Numbered from the stretch's first letter, positions 52,258-61,438 are shown. The stretch: DNA of 64,000 nucleotides from Cupriavidus taiwanensis (GCF_900250115.1 NZ_LT984804.1:1317301-1381300), one strand, 5' to 3'. Made by a program: numbers and translations. Notes: generated by a model from the sequence alone, not told the origin.

Positions 52258-53091
52258 ATGCCCCGATCCAGAAGTCCCGAACCCGTCATCGAGACCACCG
52301 CCACCCGCCCCCGCGAACGGCGCCAGCGCGTGCAGTCGGCCATCACCGGCATGGCCGTACTGAAGGGCCTGGCCCGCCTCGGCGGACGCGCCAGCCTGAC
52401 CGCGCTGGCCGCGCACATCGACGAAAGCCCGGCCAAGGTGCACCGCTACCTGGTCAGCCTGGTGGAAGAAGACCTGGTGGCGCAGGAGCCGGGCACGCAG
52501 CAGTACCACCTTGGCTTCGAGGCCCTGCAGATCGGCATGGCCGCGATGCGCCAGGCCGATCCGATCCGGCTGGCCGAGGCATCGCTGGTGCGGCTGCGCG
52601 AGACCCTGGAGGTGACCTGCTTTGTCGCGGTGATGGGCAACAAGGGCCCGACCATCATGCGCTTCGAGGAGCCGGGCCTGCCGGTCACGGTGAACGTGCG
52701 CGCGGGCTCGGTGATGCCGCTGCTGTGGTCAGCCACCGGGCGCGTGTTCCTGGGCTTGCTCGATGAAAAGCAGGTGCAGGCGCAGGCCCGCGAAGAACTG
52801 GCGGCCGCCGGCCCGGCGCGGCTGGCGCAGCTCGATGCCCGCGATCCCATCGGCGCCTTGCGCCGCGCCGTGCAGGCCGATGACTGCGCCTGGGTGCGCG
52901 ACACCAACCTGACCGGCATCAGCGCGGTGGCCGCGCCGGTGCGCGACTACACCGGGCGCGTGTGCGCGGTGTTGACCGCGCTGGGCGCCACCGGCGGCTT
53001 CGACCCCGCCATCGACGGGCCCATCGGCAGCGCCGTGCGGCACGAGGCGCGCGCGGTCAGCGCGGCGCTGGGGTTCAACCCCGCGGCGTGA
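52258..53091 (+). CDS. IclR-family transcriptional regulator
   Basis: This 277-residue protein has an N-terminal winged helix (GMAVLKGLARLGGRASLTALAAHIDESPAKVHRYLVSLVEEDLV) and a C-terminal IclR effector domain (VTCFVAVMGNKGPTIMRFEEP, GISAVAAPVRDYTGRVCAVLTALGATGGFD). It is divergent from the TctC/CYP116B unit and probably controls it. The inducer is unknown. Confidence 0.92.
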   Translation: MPRSRSPEPVIETTATRPRERRQRVQSAITGMAVLKGLARLGGRASLTALAAHIDESPAKVHRYLVSLVEEDLVAQEPGTQQYHLGFEALQIGMAAMRQADPIRLAEASLVRLRETLEVTCFVAVMGNKGPTIMRFEEPGLPVTVNVRAGSVMPLLWSATGRVFLGLLDEKQVQAQAREELAAAGPARLAQLDARDPIGALRRAVQADDCAWVRDTNLTGISAVAAPVRDYTGRVCAVLTALGATGGFDPAIDGPIGSAVRHEARAVSAALGFNPAA

Positions 53092-53148
53092 CCACTGCGG
53101 CCGACGCATCCGGGCGCAGCGCCGGGCAGGCGCTGGCCACTTCCGCGG

Positions 53149-54366
53149 TCACGCCACCGCGCGCAGCGCCGTCCCGCGCGGCATGGCCGCATCGGCGGCG
53201 GGCCGCAGCGACGGATAGCCCGCCGCAAACACCAGTCGCCCGCCCGACCACGTGTGCGTGACCAGCGGCTGGCCGGCCACCTCGGAGACGGCGATCACGT
53301 CGGCACGCAGTCCCGGCGCCAGGCGGCCGCGGTCGCCAAGCTGGCAGGCATCGGCGGGGTGGGCGGTGACCAGCGCCAGCGCCCGGTTCAGCGGCAGCCC
53401 GGCCTGGCGACCGGCGGCATACGCGGCGGCGATCAGGGTGGAGGGCTGGTAGTCCGAGCACAGGATGTTGCCGGCGCCCGCCCGGATCGCGTCGATGGCA
53501 CGCATCGAGCCGCTCTGGCTCTTGCCCCGCAGCACGTTGGGCGCGCCCAGGATGGTTGGCAGCGCGCGCGCGCAGGCCGCCTGCGCCGTCTCCAGGTTGA
53601 TCGGAAACTCGCTCATGCGCACCCCCAGCGCGTGCATCGCGGCGATGCGCTGGGGTGAATCGTCGTCATGGCTGGCGGTGGGAATGCCGAGCGCGTGCGC
53701 CGCGGCCACCAGCCGGTTGACGCGCTCGTGCGCGCCCTCCAGCGCGGCGGCCTTCTGGCGCGCGGCATCGGCGGCGGCGTCGCGGCTCATGCCGTGGTTG
53801 CCCATCATGTAGGCCAGGTAGGCGTCCAGGGTCTTGAACTGGCCCTGGCCGGGCGAGTGGTCCATCACCGAGAGCAGGTCGACCACGCCTGCGGCCATCA
53901 GCGCTTCCAGCACCGGCACGGCACCGGCGTCGGTGACCTCGTAGCGGCAGTGGATGCGGTTGTCGACCAGGCTGTGCTGGCGATAGGCGGCGATCGTGCG
54001 CACCACCGTGGCCGCGGTGTCGACGTTGCGCACGCCGAACTGGTTGCCGGCGAAAGACAGTGCGTGATAAGGCGTGGTGATGCCGGCCGCGGCATTGCGG
54101 CGGTCGACCTGCGCCACCGCGAAGTCCAGCGGGAACAGCACGCTGGCGCGTGGCTCCACCTCTTTCTCGATGGCGTCGCAATGCACGTCCACCAGGCCGG
54201 GCATCACGGTGTGGCCATGCAGTTCGACCACGGCGGCATGCGCGGGCACGGCCGCGGGTGCCGGCTCGATCGCGGCGATGCGGCCATCCTCGATCAGCAG
54301 CGCGCTGTCATGCAGCACGCGGTCCGGCAGCACCAGGGTGGCGTGGGTCAGGTAGGTCGCAGGCAT
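53149..54366 (-). CDS. phnM: PhnM, ribosyl methylphosphonate triphosphate diphosphatase
   Basis: This amidohydrolase-superfamily enzyme removes pyrophosphate from alpha-D-ribose 1-methylphosphonate 5-triphosphate, giving the substrate of PhnJ. It is 405 aa. Metal-site motifs are LVDVHCDAIEKEVEPR (His-x-x-x) and SHDDDSPQR, and the family end SDYQPSTLIAAAYAAGR is present. It is the last gene of the leftward phnG-M operon, 28 bp after phnL. The ATG at 54366 was chosen over an open frame to 54453. Confidence 0.95.
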   Translation of the reverse strand: MPATYLTHATLVLPDRVLHDSALLIEDGRIAAIEPAPAAVPAHAAVVELHGHTVMPGLVDVHCDAIEKEVEPRASVLFPLDFAVAQVDRRNAAAGITTPYHALSFAGNQFGVRNVDTAATVVRTIAAYRQHSLVDNRIHCRYEVTDAGAVPVLEALMAAGVVDLLSVMDHSPGQGQFKTLDAYLAYMMGNHGMSRDAAADAARQKAAALEGAHERVNRLVAAAHALGIPTASHDDDSPQRIAAMHALGVRMSEFPINLETAQAACARALPTILGAPNVLRGKSQSGSMRAIDAIRAGAGNILCSDYQPSTLIAAAYAAGRQAGLPLNRALALVTAHPADACQLGDRGRLAPGLRADVIAVSEVAGQPLVTHTWSGGRLVFAAGYPSLRPAADAAMPRGTALRAVA

Positions 54367-54394
54367 GTCTTGCTCCGTTCGGGGCGTGTTCGGT

Positions 54395-55126
54395 TCAGGC
54401 GGGGGCGGTAGTGGTGGCCGGTTGCAGCGGCAGCAGGCGTGTGGCCACGGCATCGCGCACGGCTTCGTCGTGGAAGATGCCGATCAGCGCGCGGCCCTCG
54501 GCCAGCGCTGCGCGCATCAGCGCGACCACCACGGCGCGGTTGTCGGGGTCGAGCGAGGCGGTGGGCTCGTCCAGCAGCAGGATCGGATGGCCGCCGATCA
54601 GGCCGCGCGCGATGTTGACGCGCTGCTGCTCGCCGCCCGAGAAGGTGGCGGGCGGCAGCTCCCACAGCCGGCGCGGCAGGTTCAGCCGCGCCAGCAGTTC
54701 AGCCGCGCGGGCGCGCGCCTCGTCTGCGCCGGCGCCGCGCTGCCGCAGCGGATCGGCGACCACGTCGAGCGCGCCCACGCGCGGGATCGCGCGCAGGAAC
54801 TGGCTGACATAGCCGATCACGTCGCGGCGCAGCCGCAGCACGCGCTGCTCGCTGGCGTGGCCCAGTTCGACCCACGGCGCGCCGTCGGCGCTGGTATCGC
54901 GCAGCCGGATGCTGCCTTCGGTGGCAAGGTAGTTGCCGTACAGGCAGCGCAGCAGCGTGCTCTTGCCGGTGCCGGACGGCCCGGACAGGACCAGGCATTC
55001 GCCGCGCGCGGCATCGAAATCGATCGCGCGCAAGACCGGCAGTCGGATCCCGCCCTGGTTGTGCAACGTAAACATCTTGCCGAGGCCGCGCACCTCGACC
55101 AGCTTCTGCGGTTGTTCTGCGTGCAT
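54395..55126 (-). CDS. phnL: PhnL, ABC-type subunit of C-P lyase
   Basis: This 243-residue ABC-ATPase-like protein has Walker A GPSGTGKST, signature FSGGEQQRVNIARGL, Walker B ILLLDEPTASLD and a switch His in IGIFHDEA. PhnL belongs to the C-P lyase machinery with PhnGHI in the first step of phosphonate activation and, despite its fold, is not a transporter subunit. It lies 5 bp after phnK. Confidence 0.95.
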   Translation of the reverse strand: MHAEQPQKLVEVRGLGKMFTLHNQGGIRLPVLRAIDFDAARGECLVLSGPSGTGKSTLLRCLYGNYLATEGSIRLRDTSADGAPWVELGHASEQRVLRLRRDVIGYVSQFLRAIPRVGALDVVADPLRQRGAGADEARARAAELLARLNLPRRLWELPPATFSGGEQQRVNIARGLIGGHPILLLDEPTASLDPDNRAVVVALMRAALAEGRALIGIFHDEAVRDAVATRLLPLQPATTTAPA

Positions 55127-55131
55127 CGTGC

Positions 55132-55908
55132 TCAGCCCTGCAGGATGGAAGAAACCAGCAACTGCGTGTACGGATGCTGGGGATCGTCGAGGATCTGGTC
55201 GGTCAGGCCCTGCTCGACCACGCGACCGCCCTGCATCACCAGGGTGCGGTGCGCCAGCAGCCGGGCCACGGCCAGGTCGTGCGTGACCAGCACCGCGGCC
55301 AGGCCCAGGTCCGCCACCAGGCGGCGCAGCAGGTCCAGCAGGCGGGCCTGCACCGACACATCGAGCGACGCCGTGGGCTCGTCCATGAACACCAGGCGCG
55401 GGTGCGTGACGAGGTTGCGCGCGATCTGCAGCCGCTGCTGCATGCCACCGGAAAAGGTGCCGGGCACGTCGTCCAGCCGCGCCAGGTCGATCTCCATCTT
55501 CTCCAGCCAGTTGCCCGCGACTTCGCGCAGGTTGCCGTAGTGGCGCTCGCCCACGGCCATCAGCCGTTCGGCGATATTGGCGCCGGCGCTGACCTGCATG
55601 CGCAGGCCGTCGCGCGCGTGCTGGCGCACGAAGCCCCAGTCGGTGCGCGCCAGCAGCCGCAGGCGTGCGCTGGACAAGGTGGCCAGGTCGGTCAGGCCGG
55701 ATTCGCGCATGGCGTAGCTGACGCTGCCACGCTGCGCCGGCGCCCGCATCGATAGCGCCTGCAGCAGCGTGCTCTTGCCCGAGCCCGACTCGCCCACCAC
55801 GCACAGCACCTCGCCGGGATACAGGTCGAAGCTGACGTCATGGCAGCCGTGCAGGCCGTCCCAGGTGCGCGTCAGGTTGCGCACCGACAGCAGCGGGGCG
55901 GCGCTCAT
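55132..55908 (-). CDS. phnK: PhnK, ABC-type subunit of C-P lyase
   Basis: This 258-residue protein has Walker A GESGSGKST, the PhnK-specific insert RTDWGFVRQHARDGLRM, signature FSGGMQQRLQIARNL and Walker B LVFMDEPTASLD. PhnK docks on the PhnGHIJ core complex. Its ATG overlaps the phnJ TGA by 4 bp. Confidence 0.95.
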   Translation of the reverse strand: MSAAPLLSVRNLTRTWDGLHGCHDVSFDLYPGEVLCVVGESGSGKSTLLQALSMRAPAQRGSVSYAMRESGLTDLATLSSARLRLLARTDWGFVRQHARDGLRMQVSAGANIAERLMAVGERHYGNLREVAGNWLEKMEIDLARLDDVPGTFSGGMQQRLQIARNLVTHPRLVFMDEPTASLDVSVQARLLDLLRRLVADLGLAAVLVTHDLAVARLLAHRTLVMQGGRVVEQGLTDQILDDPQHPYTQLLVSSILQG

Positions 55909-56807
55909 TGCGCGCCTCCGGCAGCGGTCCTGACGGCCTGCGTCGCCTTGCGGTCGGAGCAGTACTCGGTATCCGAGCACACGAACCGGCGCGTGCCGGC
56001 GTCGTCGGTGATGATCTCGTCCAGGTAGCTGTCGGTGGCGCCGCACTGCGCACAGCAGTCGGCCCACGACTCCACCGTGAAGGGGTGGTCGGCAAAATCC
56101 ATGCTCTTGACGGCGGTGTAGGGCGGCACCGCGTAGACGCGCTTTTCCCGTCCGGCGCCGAACAGCATCAGCGCCGGGCTGCGGTCCAGCTTGGGGTTGT
56201 CGAACTTGGGAATCGGCGAAGGCCGCATCATGTAGCGCTGGTTGACGATCACGGGGTAGTCGTAGGTGGTGGCGATGTGGCCATGGCGGGCGATGTCCTC
56301 GTACAGCTTGACGTGCATCGCGCCGTATTCCGCCAGCGCGTGCATGGTGCGGGTCTCGCCTTCGCTCGGCTCCAGCCAGCGCAGCGGCTCGGGAATCGGC
56401 ACCTGGAACACCACGGTCTGCCCCGCGCGCAGCGGGGTCTCCGGGATCCGATGGCGGGTCTGGATAATGCTGGCCTCGGTGGTGCGCTCGGTGGTCGGCA
56501 CGCCGGTGACGCGGGCGAAGAAGCGCCGGATATTGATGGCGTTGGTGGTGTCGTCCGAGCCCTGGTCGATCACCTTGAGCACGTCGTCCTTGCCGATGAT
56601 CGCGGCCGTCACCTGGATGCCGCCGGTGCCCCAGCCATACGGCAGCGGCATCTCGCGGCTGCCGAACGGTACCTGGTAGCCCGGGATCGCCACCGCCTTG
56701 AGCAGAGCGCGGCGCAGCATGCGCTTGGTCGATTCGTCGAGATAGCCGAAGTTATAGTGCTCGTCGCGGGCGATGCCGGCGGCCATGGTGGTGTCGGCGG
56801 CGCTCAT
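55905..56807 (-). CDS. phnJ: PhnJ, radical SAM C-P lyase
   Basis: This 300-residue enzyme cleaves the carbon-phosphorus bond of ribosyl methylphosphonate 5-phosphate, releasing methane (or another alkane) and a cyclic ribose phosphate. The 4Fe-4S Cys are in CCAQCGATDSYLDE and VCSDTEYC (Cys-x2-Cys..Cys-x5-Cys), the atypical PhnJ arrangement. The N-terminal YNFGYLDESTKRMLRRALLK and GWGTGGIQVT are conserved. Overlaps phnI and phnK by 4 bp each. Confidence 0.97.
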   Translation of the reverse strand: MSAADTTMAAGIARDEHYNFGYLDESTKRMLRRALLKAVAIPGYQVPFGSREMPLPYGWGTGGIQVTAAIIGKDDVLKVIDQGSDDTTNAINIRRFFARVTGVPTTERTTEASIIQTRHRIPETPLRAGQTVVFQVPIPEPLRWLEPSEGETRTMHALAEYGAMHVKLYEDIARHGHIATTYDYPVIVNQRYMMRPSPIPKFDNPKLDRSPALMLFGAGREKRVYAVPPYTAVKSMDFADHPFTVESWADCCAQCGATDSYLDEIITDDAGTRRFVCSDTEYCSDRKATQAVRTAAGGAQ

Positions 56808-57964
56808 GCCAGCGTCTCCTCATGCGGCTGTGGCTGTGGTTGCGGGTGTGCTTGCGATGGCGTTGCCGCGCACGCGGGCATGGCGCTGTCCGGCGCCCCG
56901 GCGCCGCCGGCGCGCAGCCGTCGCAGCAACTCCAGGTTGGCCTGGAAGTCCACGTAGTGCGGCAGCTTCAGGTGCTGCACGAAACCCGAGGCCTCGACGT
57001 TGTCGCTGTGGTACAGCATGAATTCGATATCGTTGGCCGGCGCGTCGGCGGCCTCGCCCAGCGCTTCGGCGCGCATGGCGCGGTCGGCCAGCGCCATCGA
57101 CATGGCCTTGCGCTCGTTGTAGCCGAACACCAGCCCGTAGCCGCGCGTAAAGCGCGGCGCCTGGTCGGCATTGCCGGCGAACTGGCTCACCATCTGGCAT
57201 TCGGTCAGCTCGATCTCGCCGATGGTGACGGCGAAGCCAAGCTCTTCGACGAACAGCTCCACCTCGGCCGTGCCGTAGCGGATCTCGGCCGCGAACGGGT
57301 GCGAATTGCCGTACCCGCGCTGGGTCGAGTAGCCCATCGACAGCAGGAAGCCCTCGTCGGCGCGCGCCAGGTTCTGCAAGCGCGCGGCGCGGCCGGCGGG
57401 GAAGCTCAGGGGCTCGCGCGTGAGGTCGGGGGGCGCGGGGTCGCCGGCGGGAACCTCGTCGGCTTCGACCAGCTGGTCCGCTTCCAGCAGGCTGGTTACG
57501 CGCGGCATGGTGGCGACCAGCGGTTCCTGCGCCGCCGCCACGGGCTGCGGCGCGCGGCCGGTTTCGAGCGAGAAATCCAGCAGCCGCTGCGTGTAGTCAT
57601 AGGTGGGGCCCAGCACCTGGCCGCCCGGCACGTCCTTGTAGGTCGATGAGATCCGGCGCTGCAGGCGCATCGCGCCGGTATCGAGCGGCTGCGTATAGCC
57701 GAAGCGCGCCAGCGTGGTGCGGTACGCGCGCAGCAGGAAGATCGCCTCGATCTGGTCGCCGGCGGCCTGCTTGAGCGCCAGCGCGGCCAGGTGGGGGTCG
57801 TACAGCGAGCCTTCGGCCATCACGCGCGCCACCGCCAGCGGCATCTGCTCGCGGATCTGTGCCAGCGTCAGCTCCGGCACCGCGATGTCGCCGCGGCGAT
57901 AGGCATCGAGCATCCGGTAAGAGTTCAGGATGGCGCGCTCGCCTCCCTTGACGGCTACGTACAT
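56804..57964 (-). CDS. phnI: PhnI, phosphonate nucleosidase subunit
   Basis: This 386-residue protein joins phosphonate to the ribose of ATP/GTP with loss of the base, together with PhnGHL. The family start MYVAVKGGERAI and the motifs GSLYDPHLAALALKQAAGD, RRISSTYKDVPGGQVLGPTYDY and SGFVQHLKLPHYVDFQANL are clear. The C-terminal tail (PSQAHPQPQPQPHEETLA) is Pro/Gln/His low-complexity and probably disordered. One base separates it from the phnH stop. Confidence 0.96.
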   Translation of the reverse strand: MYVAVKGGERAILNSYRMLDAYRRGDIAVPELTLAQIREQMPLAVARVMAEGSLYDPHLAALALKQAAGDQIEAIFLLRAYRTTLARFGYTQPLDTGAMRLQRRISSTYKDVPGGQVLGPTYDYTQRLLDFSLETGRAPQPVAAAQEPLVATMPRVTSLLEADQLVEADEVPAGDPAPPDLTREPLSFPAGRAARLQNLARADEGFLLSMGYSTQRGYGNSHPFAAEIRYGTAEVELFVEELGFAVTIGEIELTECQMVSQFAGNADQAPRFTRGYGLVFGYNERKAMSMALADRAMRAEALGEAADAPANDIEFMLYHSDNVEASGFVQHLKLPHYVDFQANLELLRRLRAGGAGAPDSAMPACAATPSQAHPQPQPQPHEETLA

Positions 57965-57965
57965 G

Positions 57966-58583
57966 TCAGTCCTCCACGATGGTGGTGCGCGTCAGCGCGC
58001 AGAACCGGTCGCCGCTGGACAGCAGCAGGTCCACGCCGAGCGGAAAACGGGCGTTGTTGGCGCGCCAGGCCGCGCGAAAGCCCGCGGGCAGCCCGGCAAC
58101 GCGCAGCGCTTGCGTGTGCTCGATGCCCGGGCCGCGCAGCGTGAGGGTCTCGCCCTCGGCCAGCGAGGCCACTTCCACCAGCAGCGTGGCCGAGCGATCC
58201 GGGAAGGCGGGGTCGCCCTGCGCGCAGTCGGTGAGCGCAGGCGTGGCATGGCCCGCCGGCACGCAGACGAAGGCCGCGGCGCCGGGATCCTCCGTCAGCC
58301 GGCAGCCGCAGTGAAAGCGCAGGAAGGCGCGCGCGGCGGCGGGCACGCCGGCGGGCAGCCAGACCGGCGTATCGGCATCGGCCAGCGTCAGCAGCAATGC
58401 GGCCAGCGCCGGCGACAGGCCCTCGGGCAAGCCGCTGCGGGCCGGCAGCCCCTGCAGCTGGCCGGGGTGGGCAAAGGCCTGCAGCGCGGCGCGGAACACC
58501 TGCTGGGCGTCGCCGACCGGATCGTCGAAGCCGGGCAGCAGCGCGGCGGCCGGCGTGGATGGCATCGCTTGGTTGGTATGCAT
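57966..58583 (-). CDS. phnH: PhnH, C-P lyase core subunit
   Basis: This 205-residue structural subunit of the PhnGHIJ complex starts with the family segment LLPGFDDPVGDAQQVFRAALQAFAHPG and has LLLTLADADTPVWL. The region FHCGCRL..AAFVCVP and the C-terminal PLGVDLLLSSGDRFCALTRTT also match. It is separated by a single base from phnG and phnI. Confidence 0.94.
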   Translation of the reverse strand: MHTNQAMPSTPAAALLPGFDDPVGDAQQVFRAALQAFAHPGQLQGLPARSGLPEGLSPALAALLLTLADADTPVWLPAGVPAAARAFLRFHCGCRLTEDPGAAAFVCVPAGHATPALTDCAQGDPAFPDRSATLLVEVASLAEGETLTLRGPGIEHTQALRVAGLPAGFRAAWRANNARFPLGVDLLLSSGDRFCALTRTTIVED

Positions 58584-58584
58584 C

Positions 58585-59082
58585 TCAGTCTTCTCCGCGG
58601 ACCATGGTGAAGAACTCGACGCGCGTCTGCACGGCCGTGGCCGCGGCGTGCGCGGCGCGGCGGGCGTGTGCCTCGGCCAGCGGTGCGAGCACCAGCTCCT
58701 GCACGCGCTGGTGCCAGGCGGGGCGCTGCAGCAGCGCGTCCAGCAGCGCGGCCTGCTCGGCATGGCGCTCGCTGCGGCCCTGGACGTAGGCGATGCCCGC
58801 GCCGGCATCGGCGGCGCCATCGTCCAGCACGACCGCGCAGCGTGTGACGGTGATCTCGCCAAGGTTGAACTGTGCCCCGGTGCCGCCGGCGCGGCCCCGC
58901 ACCATGGCCATGCCGGCCTCGGGCTTGCGCAGCAGCCGGTAGGCGGGCAGGGCCTGCGCTTGTGCAAGCTGTTGGCAGGCGCCGTCGAGCGCCTCGGCGG
59001 GCGCGGTCGCCAGGATCCGCAGCCAGGCGGCGCGGGCGGCATGGGCGGCGGGCACATCGGGCCGCGCGGTTTCGCTTTGCAT
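58585..59082 (-). CDS. phnG: PhnG, C-P lyase core subunit
   Basis: This 165-residue first gene of the operon has family motifs RAAWLRILATAPAEALDG, LLRKPEAGMAMVRGRAGGTG, FNLGEITVTRCAV and the C-terminal VEFFTMVRGED. AGGGG lies 5 bases before the ATG at 59082. The adjacent ATG at 59085 and GTG at 59088 are less well spaced. An operator-like inverted repeat for PhnF lies just upstream. Confidence 0.94.
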   Translation of the reverse strand: MQSETARPDVPAAHAARAAWLRILATAPAEALDGACQQLAQAQALPAYRLLRKPEAGMAMVRGRAGGTGAQFNLGEITVTRCAVVLDDGAADAGAGIAYVQGRSERHAEQAALLDALLQRPAWHQRVQELVLAPLAEAHARRAAHAAATAVQTRVEFFTMVRGED

Positions 59083-59094
59083 CATCACCCCTAT

Positions 59095-59114
59095 ACGTCT
59101 ATACGTTTAGATGT
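59095..59114. promoter_or_regulatory. probable PhnF operator
   Basis: ACGTCTA (59095-59101), TACGTT, TAGATGT (59108-59114) form an inverted repeat with one mismatch, overlapping a direct repeat of CTATACGT (59091-59098 and 59099-59106). It lies about 13 bases before the phnG start in the phnG-phnF divergent gap, where GntR-type repressors bind. Confidence 0.6.
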
Positions 59115-59263
59115 CATTGCTCGAACACGCAGCCACTAGACCATAGCCAAATGAACGTTTCATGACGGGGCAGGGGATTGCTCGGGCACGCTGCCGGCGC
59201 GGCATGACTCAGGCACAATCGCACGGCATGGGTTAACGCTGGATGACAAGAGGACAGCGCAAG

Positions 59264-59998
59264 ATGTCTGATCGGGAAGTGGAACGGGGTTCGGGCGTCG
59301 CGGTGTGGCGCCAGATTGGCGAGGCGCTGGCGGACGACATCCGCAAGAAGCTCTACCTGCCGGGCGAGCAGCTGCCGCCGGAGCCGGAGCTGGCCAACCG
59401 CTTCGCCGTGAACCGCCATACCATCCGCCGCGCCATGGGCGAGCTGGAGCTGAGCGGGCTGGTGCGCATCGAGCAGGGCCGCGGCACCTTCGTGCAGGAG
59501 CATGCGATCGACTACGCCATTGGCCGCCGCACGCGCTTCTCGCAGAACCTGGCGGCGCAGGGCGTGCGCGGCCACACCGAAGTCGTCGCCAGCCAGCTGG
59601 TGCGCGCGCCGGACGTGGCCAAACAGCTGGGGCTGACGCGCACCGCCGAGCTGCTGCACGCCCAGATGATCGGCAAGGCCGAGGACCGCACCATCGACGT
59701 GGCCGAGCATTACTTCGACCCCAGGCGCTTTCCCGGCATCGACGAGGTGCTGCGTGCCAGGCAGTCGGTATCGCGCGCGCTGGCGCATTTCGGCATTGCC
59801 GATTACACCCGCAAGTGGTCGCGCATTACCGCGGCGATGCCCAGCGCGCCGGTGGCGCGGATGCTGAACCAGCCCAAGACCCGGCCGGTGCTGCAGGTCG
59901 AGGCGCTCAACGTCGATATCGACGGCAACCCGGTGCAGTACAGCGTGGTGCGCTTCGCCGGCGACTGGGTGCAGCTGACGGTGTCCGAGCGCGACTGA
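59264..59998 (+). CDS. phnF: PhnF, GntR/HutC-family regulator of phosphonate genes
   Basis: This 244-residue regulator has an N-terminal winged helix (WRQIGEALADDIRKKLYLPGEQLPPEPELANRFAVNRHTIRRAMGELELSG) and a UTRA effector domain. It is close to E. coli PhnF in length and pattern. AGAGGA at about 10 bases before the ATG at 59264 favours this start over the ATG at 59243, which has no ribosome-binding site. It is divergent from phnG-M and heads a rightward unit with the DUF1045 gene and phnN. Confidence 0.94.
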   Translation: MSDREVERGSGVAVWRQIGEALADDIRKKLYLPGEQLPPEPELANRFAVNRHTIRRAMGELELSGLVRIEQGRGTFVQEHAIDYAIGRRTRFSQNLAAQGVRGHTEVVASQLVRAPDVAKQLGLTRTAELLHAQMIGKAEDRTIDVAEHYFDPRRFPGIDEVLRARQSVSRALAHFGIADYTRKWSRITAAMPSAPVARMLNQPKTRPVLQVEALNVDIDGNPVQYSVVRFAGDWVQLTVSERD

Positions 59999-60124
59999 GG
60001 CGGATTTGCGGGATTGGTCTAGACATCCGGCTGTCATCTGCCTGCGCTACCGTCTGCGGTCAACCCCACCAAACCGGGGCAGTCAGCGCCCGCGCGCGCG
60101 TGACGCCGCTGGTAACCTTGCCGC

Positions 60125-60850
60125 ATGACCCAAGACGCGTACCGCTACGCCATCTACCTGTCGCCCTCCGGCCCGCTGCACAGCTTCGGCAGCCAGTGGC
60201 TGGGGCGCGACGCCGACACCGGCGCCACGCTGCCACCGCCCCCCGGCATGCCGGCCGCGCCGGCGGAGTGGCTCAGGGCGCCGGCGCATTACGGCCTGCA
60301 CGCCACGCTGAAGCCGCCGTTCCGGCTTGCCGACGGCGCCAACGGCGCGATGGTCGATGCCATCGCCCGGGATCTTGCACGCCGGCAGGCGCCGTTCGAC
60401 GCAGCGCTGGCGCTGCGCGCGCTGCGTGGCTTTGTCGCGTGGGGGCTTGCCGATGGCGGCTCGCCGCCGATGCAGGCGCTGGCCGACGCCTGCGTGCAGG
60501 CCTTCGATCCCTTGCGCGCGCCGCCTTCGGCGCAGGAGCTGGCCAGGCGCGCGCCGGACCAGCTGAGCGCTGAAGAACGCCGCATGGCGGAGGCATGGGG
60601 CTATCCGTATGTGTTCGGCACCTTCGTGTTCCATATCACCCTGACCGGCATGCTCGACGTCGCCGGCCAGCGCGCCGCGATCGCGCAGCTCGAAGCGGCC
60701 AGCGGCAAGCTGCTGCAAGCGCCGTTGCACGTGGACCGCATCAGCGTGTTCGTGCAGCCGGCACACGGCGAGGACTTTGTCGTCGCCCGCCATTACGGCT
60801 TCGACGGTAGCACCGTGGACCGCGCCGGTGCGGCGTATCTGGGCACATGA
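60125..60850 (+). CDS. DUF1045 phosphonate-operon protein, 2H phosphoesterase-like
   Basis: This 241-residue protein of the DUF1045 family is regularly found in phn clusters. It has two H-x-T motifs, HATLKPPF (about residue 60) and HITLTG (about 177), the hallmark of the 2H phosphoesterase fold that opens cyclic phosphates. PhnJ produces a ribosyl 1,2-cyclic phosphate, opened in E. coli by PhnP. No phnP is visible in this window, so this protein may supply that step. This is inference. It overlaps phnN by 4 bp. Confidence 0.9.
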   Translation: MTQDAYRYAIYLSPSGPLHSFGSQWLGRDADTGATLPPPPGMPAAPAEWLRAPAHYGLHATLKPPFRLADGANGAMVDAIARDLARRQAPFDAALALRALRGFVAWGLADGGSPPMQALADACVQAFDPLRAPPSAQELARRAPDQLSAEERRMAEAWGYPYVFGTFVFHITLTGMLDVAGQRAAIAQLEAASGKLLQAPLHVDRISVFVQPAHGEDFVVARHYGFDGSTVDRAGAAYLGT

Positions 60851-61437
60851 GCGCGGCAACCGTGGCCGACGGACACGGCCTGTTCTACCTGATGGGACCG
60901 TCCGGCAGCGGCAAGGACTCGCTGCTGCGCGCGCTGCGCGAGCGCCTGGGCGCGGACCACCGCATCATCATCGCGCATCGCTACATCACCCGCGCCGCCG
61001 ACGCCAACGAGGCCTCGGTGGCGCTGACCCCGCAAGAATTCCAGCGCCGCCGGGCGCTGGGCTGCCTGGCGCTGGACTGGCACAGCCACGGGCTGCACTA
61101 CGGCATCGGCATCGAGATCGAACAGTGGCTGGCGCGCGGCCTGACGGTGATCGTCAACGGCTCGCGCGAGTACCTGCCGCAAGCGGTGGCACGCTACCCC
61201 AGGCTGTGCGCGGTGCATGTGCGGGTGCAGCCGGAAGTGCTGGCGGCGCGCCTGCGCCGGCGCGGACGCGAGGCCGAAGACGCGATCGCAAGACGGCTGG
61301 CGCGTGCGCGGCAGGCATTCGCCGTGCCGCCCGGATGCCGGCTGATCGAGATCGACAACAGCGGCGGGCTGGACACGGCGGTGGCAGCCCTGGCGCAACT
61401 GGTGGGCGCCGCGCCCGCGGCGGCCGGGCCAGCCTGA
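60847..61437 (+). CDS. phnN: PhnN, ribose 1,5-bisphosphate phosphokinase
   Basis: This 196-residue guanylate-kinase-like enzyme phosphorylates ribose 1,5-bisphosphate to PRPP, recycling the ribose after C-P cleavage. The P-loop is LMGPSGSGKDSLLRAL (residues 15-30), followed by the family motifs HRYITRAADANEAS and ALDWHSHGLHYGIG. It is translationally coupled to the DUF1045 gene. Confidence 0.95.
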   Translation: MSAATVADGHGLFYLMGPSGSGKDSLLRALRERLGADHRIIIAHRYITRAADANEASVALTPQEFQRRRALGCLALDWHSHGLHYGIGIEIEQWLARGLTVIVNGSREYLPQAVARYPRLCAVHVRVQPEVLAARLRRRGREAEDAIARRLARARQAFAVPPGCRLIEIDNSGGLDTAVAALAQLVGAAPAAAGPA

Positions 61438-61438
61438 G

